From JANQEA01 sp964466035 (GTDB lineage: Bacteria; Bipolaricaulota; Bipolaricaulia; UBA7950; UBA9294), in contig CAYXLR010000006.1 in the NCBI GenBank assembly GCA_964466035.1, positions 53,883-117,882 of the forward strand: a DNA stretch of 64,000 nucleotides, given 5' to 3'. Each line of letters opens with the position of its first letter. The stretch's first letter is position 1. Shown here piece by piece: positions 7,813-17,194 of this stretch. The notes under the pieces are model-generated. The model searched no databases and was not told where the DNA came from. It saw only the letters and a program-made list of their open reading frames with translations. Position numbers and translations under genes: made by a program.

Positions 7813-9762
7813 GTGTCTGACGGGATTCGGTGGGTAGAGAAGGATCCGACCGAGGAGAACGTCTACTGGCCGACGCGGGCGCTGAAGGAACGCGCGTGGG
7901 TCGCCGACGAGTCGATCTACGAGGAGGCGAAGGCCGATCCGGTCGCGTTCTGGGCCGCACAGGCCGAGGAGCTCCACTGGTTCAAGCGGTGGGAGACGCC
8001 GTACGAATACGCACCCCACAACTTCAAGTGGTTCGTGGGCGGGAAGCTCAACCTCTCGTACAACTCGCTCGATCGCCACATCGAGGCGGGACATGGAGAC
8101 CGCATCGCGCTGATCTGGGAGCCGGAACCGATCGAAGAGGACGCCGTTCGGCTCACCTACAAGCAGCTCCACGAGCTGGTGTCGAAGTTCGCCAACGTCC
8201 TGAAGGGGCTCGGTGTCGAGAAAGGGGACGCCGTGGGGATCTACCTGCCGATGATCCCCGAGGCGGTCGTCGCGATGCAGGCGTGCGCCCGCATCGGTGC
8301 GCCGCATTCGGTCGTCTTCTCGGCGTTCAGCGCGGATTCGCTTCGCGATCGGATGGTCGACTGCGGCGCGAAGGTGGTCATCACCGCCGACGGCTACTTC
8401 CGACGCGGGAAGACGATCAACCTGAAGCGGAACGCCGACGCCGGCATCGCGAACACCGCGGTCGAGAAGCTGATCGTCGTCCGCCGAGCCGGCGACGACG
8501 TCGAGATGCAGGACGGGCGGGACCTGTGGTACCACGAGCTCATCGCGGACGCCACCGCCGACTGCCCGGCGGAGGAGATGGATTCCGAGGATCTCGCCTT
8601 CCTCCTCTACACGTCCGGAACGACCGGCAAGCCGAAGGGGATCATGCACACGACCGGCGGATACGCCGTTCAATCCCACTGCACGGGGAAATGGAACTTC
8701 GATCTGCACGACGGCGACGTCTACTGGTGCACCGCCGACGTCGGATGGATCACCGGCCACACCTACATCAACTACAGCCCGCTGATGAACGGGGTGACCT
8801 CGCTGATGTACGAGGGATCGCCCGACACGCCGGACAACGGACGGTTCTGGGCGATCATCGAGAAGCACAAGGTGACCCAGCTGTACACGGCGCCGACCGC
8901 CATCCGGATGTTCGTCAAATGGGGCAACGAGTGGCCGAAAAAGTACGATCTCTCTTCGCTTCGGCTGCTCGGAACGGTCGGCGAGCCGATCAACGTGGAC
9001 GCGTGGCTCTGGTACCACGAGGTGATCGGCGGCGGCCGCTGCCCGATCATCGATACCTGGTGGCAGACCGAGACCGGCGCGAACATGGTCAACAACCTCC
9101 CTGGCATCGGACCGTTCATCCCCACGGTGGCCGGCCGGCCGTTCCCGGGCGTCGTCGCCGACATCCTCGATTCCGGCGGTCAGTCGGTCGCGCCGGGGGA
9201 CGGAGGGTACCTCTCGATCCTCAATCCGTTCCCGCCGGCGCTCACCCGCGGGATCTACGGCGACATGGACCGATACAAGGTCCAGTACTTCGCCGAATAC
9301 GGACCGGAGCGGTACTTCACCAGTGACGGCGCGCGAAAGGACGAAGGCGGCAACGTCCGGATTACCGGCCGCGTCGACGACGTCATGAACGTCGCCGGTC
9401 ACCGTCTCGCCACCGCCGAGGTGGAGAGCGCCCTGGCGCAGAACGACAAGGTCAGCGAGGTCGCCGTCGTCTCCAGGCCGCACGAGATGAAGGGCGAGGT
9501 CCCCGTTGCGTTTGTCCTGTTGCGGAAAGGCATCGAGCCCTCGGACGAGATCCGCAAGGAGCTGATCGCGACCGTCAACCAGGTGATCGGGCCGACGGGG
9601 CGGCCGGACCAGATCATCTTCGCCGCGGACGTGCCCAAGACCCGCAGCGGCAAGATCATGCGCCGGGTGTTGAAGGCGCTGGTTCGTCACGAGCCCGCCG
9701 GCGACCTCACCACACTTCAGAACCCCGAAAGCGTCGATCGGCTCAAAGAGCTGGTCGGCTGA
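7813..9762 (+). CDS. acs: Acetyl-CoA synthetase (AMP-forming)
   Basis: Activates acetate to acetyl-CoA through acetyl-AMP. 649 aa, normal length. Motifs: YTSGTTGKPKG (A3 P-loop), WWQTETG (A5), and C-terminal SGKIMRR with the acetylatable catalytic Lys at residue 614. The start is GTG at 7813, 6 nt after a perfect AGGAGG. An acetate permease follows 15 bp later and they are surely cotranscribed. In an organism with CODH/ACS this gene points to acetate uptake and use rather than only acetate production. Confidence 0.95.
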   Translation: MSDGIRWVEKDPTEENVYWPTRALKERAWVADESIYEEAKADPVAFWAAQAEELHWFKRWETPYEYAPHNFKWFVGGKLNLSYNSLDRHIEAGHGDRIALIWEPEPIEEDAVRLTYKQLHELVSKFANVLKGLGVEKGDAVGIYLPMIPEAVVAMQACARIGAPHSVVFSAFSADSLRDRMVDCGAKVVITADGYFRRGKTINLKRNADAGIANTAVEKLIVVRRAGDDVEMQDGRDLWYHELIADATADCPAEEMDSEDLAFLLYTSGTTGKPKGIMHTTGGYAVQSHCTGKWNFDLHDGDVYWCTADVGWITGHTYINYSPLMNGVTSLMYEGSPDTPDNGRFWAIIEKHKVTQLYTAPTAIRMFVKWGNEWPKKYDLSSLRLLGTVGEPINVDAWLWYHEVIGGGRCPIIDTWWQTETGANMVNNLPGIGPFIPTVAGRPFPGVVADILDSGGQSVAPGDGGYLSILNPFPPALTRGIYGDMDRYKVQYFAEYGPERYFTSDGARKDEGGNVRITGRVDDVMNVAGHRLATAEVESALAQNDKVSEVAVVSRPHEMKGEVPVAFVLLRKGIEPSDEIRKELIATVNQVIGPTGRPDQIIFAADVPKTRSGKIMRRVLKALVRHEPAGDLTTLQNPESVDRLKELVG

Positions 9763-9777
9763 CGCGGAAAGGCACGA

Positions 9778-10356
9778 ATGAGCGCACAGAACAACACGCT
9801 GGCGAACGTTGGAGCTTTGGGTTTGGGCGGCTTCGCTCTCTCGACGTTCGTCTTGAACATCGTGAACGCGGGTCTGGTCGATTCGGCGACCCTCGGAATC
9901 GTCATGCCGGTCGCGATGTTCTACGGCGGCCTGGCCCAGTTCGCGGCCGGAATGTGGGACGTCCGGCGGGGCGACACGTTCGGAGCGACCTGTTTCTCGT
10001 CGTTCGGCGCGTTCTGGATGGGGCTCGCCGCTTTCTTCTTCCTGCGACTGGCCGGGGTCCAGGGGTTCGCCGACGTCACGCCCGCCGGCATCGCGGTCGT
10101 CCTGGTCGCGTGGGGGCTGTTCACCGGCTACGCGACGGTCGCGTCGCTGAGGAAGCCCCGCGCGATCACGTGGATCTTCATCACCCTGACGATCCTCTTC
10201 TTCCTCCTCGCGATCGGCGAGTTCGTCCCGATCGTCCACACGATCGCCGGCTACGAGGGGATCGTCTGCTCCCTGATCGCCTGGTACTGCTCCGCGGCGA
10301 TCCTGATCAACGAAACGCACGGCCGAACGATCCTTCCCCTCGGCGAGCGCACCTAG
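9778..10356 (+). CDS. satP: GPR1/FUN34/YaaH family acetate transporter
   Basis: Six-helix inner-membrane succinate/acetate permease; 192 aa. The N terminus carries NVGALGLGGFALSTF, the counterpart of the NPAPLGL signature of the family, followed by GGLAQFAAGMWDVRRGDTF, the conserved loop between helices 2 and 3. Hydrophobic helices fill the rest. It follows acs by 15 bp, so import and activation of acetate are linked. A strong hairpin lies 15 bp after the stop. Confidence 0.88.
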   Translation: MSAQNNTLANVGALGLGGFALSTFVLNIVNAGLVDSATLGIVMPVAMFYGGLAQFAAGMWDVRRGDTFGATCFSSFGAFWMGLAAFFFLRLAGVQGFADVTPAGIAVVLVAWGLFTGYATVASLRKPRAITWIFITLTILFFLLAIGEFVPIVHTIAGYEGIVCSLIAWYCSAAILINETHGRTILPLGERT

Positions 10357-10370
10357 TCAAACCGACCCTC

Positions 10371-10399
10371 GCGGAGCCGGCTCCATCGGCCGGCTCCGC
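10371..10399 (+). terminator. Hairpin terminator after the acs-satP operon
   Basis: An 11-bp perfect stem, GCGGAGCCGGC paired with GCCGGCTCCGC, with a 7-nt loop, starts 15 bp after the permease stop. The following bases are mixed pyrimidines, not a pure T-run. Confidence 0.6.
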
Positions 10400-10495
10400 C
10401 GTTCCCCTTCCACGGGTCCGGCGCTTTCTCGTTCCGCTTCCTGGCCTTCGTCGCGAAAGCGCGGTATCCTCGATCTCATCAGGGAAAGGAGTGCC

Positions 10496-11043
<548 letters not shown>

Positions 11044-11047
<4 letters not shown>

Positions 11048-12018
11048 GCCTCGTCACGTGGGACGACGTCGCGAACGCTCGAGAGCGGATCGCTCCGTTC
11101 GTCCATCGCACGCCGGTGCTCACCTCCGCGACGATCGATCGGATGAGCGGGGCGCAGGTCCTCTTCAAGTGCGAGAACCTCCAGAGGACCGGATCGTTCA
11201 AGTTCCGCGGCGCCTGCAACGCCGTCGCGAGCCTGGCGGCACAGGAGCGCGCCCGGGGCGTCTACGCCCATTCGAGCGGAAACCACGCCCAGGCGCTCGC
11301 CCTCGCCGCGCGATTGCACGGAACCTCGGCGTACCTCGTGATGCCGGAGGACGCGCCGGAGATCAAGCGGCAGGCCGTGGCCGACTACGGCGGGCGGATC
11401 ACGTTGTGTCCGCCGACCCATCGCGGGCGGGTCGAGACCGCCGAGCGGATCGCCGAGGAGACCGGGGCGCGCTTCGTCAGCGCGCACAACGATCCGCAGG
11501 TCATCGCCGGTCAGGGGACGGCCCTGTGCGAGCTGATCGAGGACGCGGGAGATCTCGACCTGATCCTCGCGCCGGTCGGCGGCGGCGGGCTGCTTTCGGG
11601 AACGGTGATCGCCGCGAGGCACCTCTCGCCGGACGCGCGGGTGATCGGCTGCGAGCCGGCGGGCGCCGACGACGCGTACCGCTCGATCCGGGGGGGACGA
11701 CGGATCACCGACTTCACCCCGAAAACGATCGCCGACGGCCTACGGACCCCGCTCGGCGAGAACACGTTCGAGATCCTCCGCGCGCACCTCGACGAGATCG
11801 TCCTCGTCTCCGAAGCGCAGATCCTCACCGCGATGCGAACGGTCTGGGAGCGGATGAAGATCGTGATCGAGCCGTCGAGCGCCGTCGCCGTCGCGCCGCT
11901 TCTGGACAGGAAGGTCAACGCGGAGGGGAAGCGCGTCGGCGTGGTCCTGAGCGGCGGGAACGTCGACCTGTCGGCGTTCTTCACCGACCTCGGAGGGCGG
12001 ATCTCGGCCGCGCCTTGA
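11044..12018 (+). CDS. Threonine/serine dehydratase-like PLP enzyme
   Basis: Fold-type II PLP enzyme deaminating threonine or serine, or possibly racemising serine; 324 aa. The PLP lysine is in GSFKFRGA (about residue 53), the substrate loop is SSGNHAQ, and the phosphate loop is GGGGLLSG. No C-terminal ACT regulatory domain is present, so it resembles catabolic TdcB or serine racemase rather than allosteric IlvA. It overlaps orn by 4 bp. Confidence 0.85.
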
Positions 12019-12049
12019 TGCGCGATCGGCCAAGGACTATAACAGCCCC

Positions 12050-12670
12050 ATGCCTAAGGAAGCGTGGCGCGAATCGCTCCGCCCGCGGATCGAGGCGGCG
12101 CGCCGTCAGCTGGCCGCCTGCGACGCCGCCGAGGTCGCTCGACGGGCCGGGCTGACGGTCCGGAACGGCCGTCTCGATCTACCGCTCCTCGACAGCGGCT
12201 ACCACATCGCCTGGCCGGACCTGTCGATCACGTTCCGCGACGGGTCCGACTGTCCGGAGGATCTCGTTATTCTCGTCCTCGACTACCTCGTGCGCGCCGA
12301 CGGATCGGCTCCGACCGGCGAGTGGATCGGCTTTCAGGAGCTTCCGGACGGAGCGTTCTACCGGCGCGCGTTTCAGGGGTACTCGGGCGACCGGCTCGTC
12401 AGGGACCTGGCCGCGGACGTCGATCGCTTCCGTCAGGCGGCCCGGGCGCTCGACGGAGAGCCGCTCCCGATGGGCGACACAGCGTTCGCGTTCCGCGTCC
12501 TGCCGCACGTCCCTCTCGCCGTCGTCTGGTGGGACGAGGACGACGAGTTCCCGGCGAACGCGACCGTCCTCTTCGACCGGGTCGCCGACGTGTACCTCCC
12601 CACGGACGGTCTGGCGATCCTCGGGCGGATGCTCTGTCGGGCGCTCGTCAAGGCGGCCGGTTCGCGATGA
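12050..12670 (+). CDS. DUF3786 family protein, linked to the Wood-Ljungdahl operon
   Basis: 206-aa soluble protein of a family without a defined function that I know mainly from anaerobes with CODH/ACS genes. It contains LPLLDSGYHIAWPDLSITF, a central WIGFQELPDGAFYRRAFQGY block, and a C-terminal VWWDEDDEFPANATVLFD block. No cofactor motif is apparent. Its stop overlaps the ATG of cooC by four bases, which ties it to metal-centre assembly for CODH/ACS. A role as an assembly or activation factor is inference from context. Confidence 0.8.
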   Translation: MPKEAWRESLRPRIEAARRQLAACDAAEVARRAGLTVRNGRLDLPLLDSGYHIAWPDLSITFRDGSDCPEDLVILVLDYLVRADGSAPTGEWIGFQELPDGAFYRRAFQGYSGDRLVRDLAADVDRFRQAARALDGEPLPMGDTAFAFRVLPHVPLAVVWWDEDDEFPANATVLFDRVADVYLPTDGLAILGRMLCRALVKAAGSR

Positions 12671-13413
12671 AGCTCGCGGTGGCGGGAAAGGGCGGCGTCG
12701 GGAAGACGACGCTGGTGGCGCTTCTCGCGCGGGAGGCGGTCGCGCGCGGATATCGGGTTCTCGTCGTCGACGCCGACTCCGACCCGAACCTGGCGACGAC
12801 GCTCGGCATCACCGACCCCGTCGTCCCCCTCGCCAACGAGGAGGAGCTCGTCGCCGAGCGGGCCGGGACCGGCGGGTTCATCCGCCTGAACCCGACCGTC
12901 GACGACATCCCGGCGCGGTACACCATCGAGCGTGACGGGATCCGCCTCCTCGTCCTCGGCGGGATCCGCGGCGCCGGAGCCGGCTGCGCCTGCCCCGCAA
13001 ACGCACTCCTCAAGGCGCTCCTCGCCCACCTCCTCGTGGCGGAGAAGGACGTCGTCCTCCTCGACATGGAGGCGGGGATCGAGCACCTCGGCCGCGGGAC
13101 GGTTCGCAACGTCGACGCGCTGCTCGTCGTGGTCGACTCCGATCGGAAGACGCTCGAGACGGCCGAGCGGTCGGTCTCGTTGGCGCGCGATCTCGGCATC
13201 GCCCGCGTCCTCGCCGTCGGCAACCGCGTCTACGACGGCGACGACACGGCGGAAATCCGCGCCGGCCTTCCCGACGGTGTCCCCCTCGTCGCATCGATTC
13301 CGTACCTCGACGCGTTCCGGATCGCCGGGCGGCGCGGGCCGCTCCCCGACGGGCTGACGCACCCCGTCGTCTCCGACCTGCTCGCGGATCTGGAGCGCCG
13401 CACCGCGGGATGA
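12667..13413 (+). CDS. cooC: CooC-type nickel insertion ATPase (first copy)
   Basis: MinD/SIMIBI ATPase that helps insert nickel into CODH or ACS active sites; 248 aa. It starts MKLAVAGKGGVGKTTL, a deviant Walker A with signature lysine. DADSDPNLAT is the switch I region. CAC at 107-109 is the CxC motif that binds metal at the dimer interface in CooC. DMEAGIEHLGRG is the Walker B region. The ATG overlaps the DUF3786 stop (ATGA). A second, distinct copy lies after the RACo gene; one may serve CODH and the other ACS. Confidence 0.9.
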   Translation: MKLAVAGKGGVGKTTLVALLAREAVARGYRVLVVDADSDPNLATTLGITDPVVPLANEEELVAERAGTGGFIRLNPTVDDIPARYTIERDGIRLLVLGGIRGAGAGCACPANALLKALLAHLLVAEKDVVLLDMEAGIEHLGRGTVRNVDALLVVVDSDRKTLETAERSVSLARDLGIARVLAVGNRVYDGDDTAEIRAGLPDGVPLVASIPYLDAFRIAGRRGPLPDGLTHPVVSDLLADLERRTAG

Positions 13414-13465
13414 CGGACGTTCGCCGCCGAAGCGCACTGTCATTCGACAGATTTCCGCCTGTCAC

Positions 13466-13495
13466 TTGCCGAACCGCCGCCGCCCGTGGTAATCT
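13466..13495 (+). promoter_or_regulatory. Candidate promoter of the acsB operon
   Basis: In the 190-bp gap between cooC and acsB, TTGCCG (13466-13471), an 18-bp spacer and TAATCT (13490-13495) form a plausible sigma70 promoter. AGGAGG at 13591-13596 then precedes the acsB ATG. The 5' leader would be about 105 nt. Confidence 0.4.
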
Positions 13496-13603
13496 GAGGG
13501 TACGAGCGACGCGACAACGAACACTCCTCGACATCGGTGCACGCAACACCTTCGCTCGCGTCTTCATGTGGAGACATTGGGTTCGCACTGAGGAGGTGGA
13601 CGG

Positions 13604-15823
13604 ATGTCGAGAATCATCGCCACGGCGGCGATCCGCGGGGCCCACGCGTACGTCGAGCAAGCGCGGTCCCAGCTTCTCGAGGCGGTCGAGACGCGCGGCC
13701 CCGACACGAAGGTCGAGTTTCCGGACACGGCGTACTTCCTGCCCCTCACGCTGGCGCTGACGGGCCAGGAGGTCGATACCCTCGCCAAGGCGCAGGCCGC
13801 CCTCGACCGGGCGACCTCTCTCTTGCCCCCGATCCCTGGTGAGCAGAACTGGCTTCCGTACCTCGGCCACGCGCTCGACGCCGGCGTCGCGACGCTGCTC
13901 GCCGAGGAGATCATCGAGGCGCTCAAGTACGTCAACGGCCAGGAGCCGGAGGAGCCGTGGCTCGGCTTCACGGGCGATTCCACGTTGCGGCTGCAGGGGA
14001 TCAAGCTCGTCGACGGCCGGATGCCCGGATTCGCCGCCTGCGTCGGCGCCCTCCCGACCAACGAGGAGGCCGTCGAGCTCGCCCGCTCTCTCCAGGAGCG
14101 GTCCATCCTCGTGTTCATGGCCTCGAACTCCAACGGCGTCTCGATGGCCGAACAGCTCGCCGAGGAGGGCGTCGAGATGAACTGGGACACGTTCCTCGTC
14201 CCGTACGGGAAGGACACGTCCGCCGCTGTCCTCGCGCTGAACTTCGCCGCGCGCGCCGCGATGACGTTCGGCGGGGTCAAGCCGGGCGACCTCGACGCGG
14301 CCCGGAAGATCCTCCTGTACAACAAGGAGCGCGTCTTCGCGTTCGTCCTCGCCCTCGGATCGGATGACGCCGCCGCGCAGAACGGGAACCAGCTCCTCAC
14401 CGACGAGAAGTACGCCACCGCGGCCGGGGCGATCAACTTCGGCTTCCCGGTCATCTCGGACGTCGAGATCCCGCAGATCCTCCCGCGCGGCATCTGCACG
14501 TACGAGCACGTCGTCTCCGGCGTCCCGCGCGACCGGATCGTCAACAAGGCGGTCGAGGTCCGGGGGCTGAAGCTGAAGACGAGCGAGATCCCGATCCCGG
14601 TCCCGTACGGAGCCGGCTTCGAGGGGGAGCGGGTCCGCAAGGAGCAGATGCACGTCCAGTTCGGCGGGAAGTACACCGAGGCGTTCGAGCTCGTCCGCGG
14701 CCGCCCGATGAACGCCATCCAGGACGGAAACATCGAGCTCGTCGGCCCGGACATCGACGAGGTCGAGGTCGGCGGCGCCCTTCCGCTCGGCGTCGTCGTC
14801 GAGGTCGCCGGCCGCAACTTCAAGGAGGACTTCGAGACCGTCGTTGAGCGGCGGATCCACGAGTTCGCGTCGTGGGCGCTCGGCGTCTTCCACATGGGGC
14901 AGCGGGCCATCGTCTGGGCGCGGATCAGCAAGGACGCCTACGAGAAAGGATTCCGCCTGAACCACTACGGCGAGATGCTGGTCGCCAAGCTCCGCGAGGA
15001 GTTCTCCGCGATCATCGACAAGATCCAGGTCACCATCTACACCGACGAGGAGAAGATGGCCGACTCGCTCGAAGAGGCGCGGGCCGTCTACCACCAGCGC
15101 GACGATCGGATCAAAGGGATGGTCGATGAAGACGTCGATACGTACTACTCGTGCATCCTGTGCCAGTCGTACGCGCCGGATCACGTCTGCGTCGTCACCC
15201 CGGAGCGGCTCGGGCTCTGCGGGGCGTACACCTGGCTCGACTGCGCCGCGAGCTACGAGATGAACCCTCGCGGGCCGAACCAGCCGATCGTCAAGGGGGA
15301 GACCCTCGACGCGGTGAAGGGACAGTGGCGGGGCGTCAACGAGTACCTCGAGGTCGCGTCGAACGGGAACCTCGCGCGGTTCAACGCCTACTCGATGATG
15401 GAGGACCCGATGACCAGCTGCGGCTGCTTCGAGTGCGTCACGGCGATCCTTCCGGAAACGAACGGCGTGATGATCGTCAACCGCGAGTTCGAGGGGATGA
15501 CGCCGGTCGGCATGACGTTCTCGACGATGGCCGGCCAGATCGGCGGGGGCATCCAGACCCCCGGCTTCATCGGGATGGGCAAGCTGTACATCACGAGCAA
15601 GAAGTTCATCTCCGCTGACGGAGGGATCGAACGCGTCGTCTGGATGCCGAGCATCCTCAAGGAGGAGATCCGCGAGCGCCTCGAAGAGCGGCTCTCCGAT
15701 CTCGGGAAGCCCGAGCTTCTCGACAAGATCGCCACGGAGGAGGGCGCGACGACAAGCGAAGAGCTCCTGGCGTACCTGGAAAAGGTCAACCATCCGGTTC
15801 TCGCGATGGAACCAATGATGTAA
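13604..15823 (+). CDS. acsB: Acetyl-CoA synthase (CODH/ACS subunit)
   Basis: Joins CO, a methyl group from the corrinoid protein and CoA to make acetyl-CoA, at the Ni-Ni-[4Fe-4S] A-cluster. 739 aa. C517, C520, C529 and C539 match the [4Fe-4S] ligands of the Moorella enzyme. C606-G-C608 matches the distal-nickel CGC motif, and C520 bridges to proximal nickel. All six ligands keep Moorella spacing with a constant offset of 11. The start has a perfect AGGAGG. It is the first gene of the main acs operon. Confidence 0.97.
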   Translation: MSRIIATAAIRGAHAYVEQARSQLLEAVETRGPDTKVEFPDTAYFLPLTLALTGQEVDTLAKAQAALDRATSLLPPIPGEQNWLPYLGHALDAGVATLLAEEIIEALKYVNGQEPEEPWLGFTGDSTLRLQGIKLVDGRMPGFAACVGALPTNEEAVELARSLQERSILVFMASNSNGVSMAEQLAEEGVEMNWDTFLVPYGKDTSAAVLALNFAARAAMTFGGVKPGDLDAARKILLYNKERVFAFVLALGSDDAAAQNGNQLLTDEKYATAAGAINFGFPVISDVEIPQILPRGICTYEHVVSGVPRDRIVNKAVEVRGLKLKTSEIPIPVPYGAGFEGERVRKEQMHVQFGGKYTEAFELVRGRPMNAIQDGNIELVGPDIDEVEVGGALPLGVVVEVAGRNFKEDFETVVERRIHEFASWALGVFHMGQRAIVWARISKDAYEKGFRLNHYGEMLVAKLREEFSAIIDKIQVTIYTDEEKMADSLEEARAVYHQRDDRIKGMVDEDVDTYYSCILCQSYAPDHVCVVTPERLGLCGAYTWLDCAASYEMNPRGPNQPIVKGETLDAVKGQWRGVNEYLEVASNGNLARFNAYSMMEDPMTSCGCFECVTAILPETNGVMIVNREFEGMTPVGMTFSTMAGQIGGGIQTPGFIGMGKLYITSKKFISADGGIERVVWMPSILKEEIRERLEERLSDLGKPELLDKIATEEGATTSEELLAYLEKVNHPVLAMEPMM

Positions 15824-15840
15824 GGAGGAACGGGGAGACC

Positions 15841-17184
15841 ATGGCGAAGGTCACCGGTATCGATATCTACAAGCTGCTCCCGAAGACGAACTGCGGCGAC
15901 TGCAACTTCCCGACGTGCATGGCGTTCGCGATGCAGGTCGCGGCGAAAAAGGCGGCGCTCGATCAGTGCCCCCACGTATCGGAGGAGGCGCAGACCGCCC
16001 TCGGCGACGCGCAGGCCCCGCCGATGCGAACCGTGAAGATCGGCGCCGGAGAGAAGGAGCTCGCGATCGGCGGGGAAACCGTGCTCTTCCGCCACGAGGA
16101 GAAGTTCCATCGTCCGACCGGGGTCGCCGTCCGCATTCCCGCTGCCTCGGACGACGCGGAGATCAACGCGCGGCTCGAGGCGATCTCGAGGCTCCACTTC
16201 GTGCGCGTCGGAGAGGAGATCGGCGTGGACCTCATCGCCATCGACGGCGAGGGGACCGACGCCGATCGCTTCGGCGCGGCCCTCGAGCGGATTCACAGCG
16301 GATCCGATCTCCCGTTGATCCTTCTATGTGAGGACGCCGAGATCCTCCGCTCGACGCTCGACGGCGTCGCCGCGGACCGGCCGTTGATCGGTCCGGCGAC
16401 GGACGGGACCTGGGAGCGATTCGCGGAGGTGGCCGCGGAGAGGAAACTCCCGGTTCTCGTTCGATCCGAGTCCCTCGAGGGGCTCGCGACCCTGACGGAG
16501 AACCTCAAGGGCAAGGGGGTCGAGGATCTCGTTCTGGAGCCGACGGCCGATGACTGGGTCGGAGCCCTCACGCAGCTGACCCTCCTCCGTCGCCTGTCCC
16601 TCGAGAAGGTCTTCCGGCCGCTCGGATACCCGACCTGCACCACCGCGAGCGGGGAGACACTGGCCGACCAGTCGCTCGCCGCGGGGGCGGCCGTCTGCCG
16701 GTACGCCGGGATCGTGATCACGGACGCCGCGGCGCCGGAGGAGATCCTCCCGATCCTAACGGTCCGACAGAACATCTACACCGACCCGACCGTGCCGAAC
16801 GCGATCGAGGCGAAGCTGTACGAGATCGGCAATCCGGGGCCGGACGCGCCGGTGATCTTCACGACGAACTTCGCGTTGACGTACTTCACCGTCGCCGGCG
16901 AAGTCGAGAACAGCAAGGTCCCGACCTTCATCAGCGTGTTCGATACCGAGGGGCTCGGCGTGCTGAACGCGTACGCCGACGACAAGCTAGTCGCCGAGGG
17001 GATCGTCAAGTCGGTGACGGAACAGGGCGTCATGGACCGCGTGAACCACAACAAGCTGATCATCCCGGGCCTCGTCGCCGTGTTGCGGATGGAGATCGAA
17101 GAGGAGTCCGGATGGGAGGTGATCGTCGGTCCGGAGGACGCCGCCGGCATTCCTCACTTCCTCAAGACCGAGTGGGGCGGCTAA
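15841..17184 (+). CDS. acsC: Corrinoid iron-sulfur protein, large subunit
   Basis: Gamma subunit of CFeSP, which carries the methyl group from methyl-tetrahydrofolate to acetyl-CoA synthase. 447 aa. The N-terminal [4Fe-4S] domain has CGDCNFPTCMAFAMQV plus a later Cys in DQCPHV. A TIM barrel follows, then the C-terminal B12-binding domain (about residues 330-447, FTTNFALTYFTVAGE). The ATG follows AAGGAGGAACGGGG. It lies between acsB and the RACo-type reactivator. Confidence 0.95.
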   Translation: MAKVTGIDIYKLLPKTNCGDCNFPTCMAFAMQVAAKKAALDQCPHVSEEAQTALGDAQAPPMRTVKIGAGEKELAIGGETVLFRHEEKFHRPTGVAVRIPAASDDAEINARLEAISRLHFVRVGEEIGVDLIAIDGEGTDADRFGAALERIHSGSDLPLILLCEDAEILRSTLDGVAADRPLIGPATDGTWERFAEVAAERKLPVLVRSESLEGLATLTENLKGKGVEDLVLEPTADDWVGALTQLTLLRRLSLEKVFRPLGYPTCTTASGETLADQSLAAGAAVCRYAGIVITDAAAPEEILPILTVRQNIYTDPTVPNAIEAKLYEIGNPGPDAPVIFTTNFALTYFTVAGEVENSKVPTFISVFDTEGLGVLNAYADDKLVAEGIVKSVTEQGVMDRVNHNKLIIPGLVAVLRMEIEEESGWEVIVGPEDAAGIPHFLKTEWGG

Positions 17185-17194
17185 CGGACGGCCT

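Noticed and set aside
7786..10320. Long open frame on the minus strand across acs and the acetate permease
   Set aside because: Same cause: shadow of two well-supported plus-strand genes, without any domain.
13010..15793. Very long open frame on the minus strand across acsB
   Set aside because: It is antisense to a gene with all ACS ligands; long complementary frames are expected in GC-rich codon-biased DNA, and the product is low-complexity Arg/Asp/Leu sequence.
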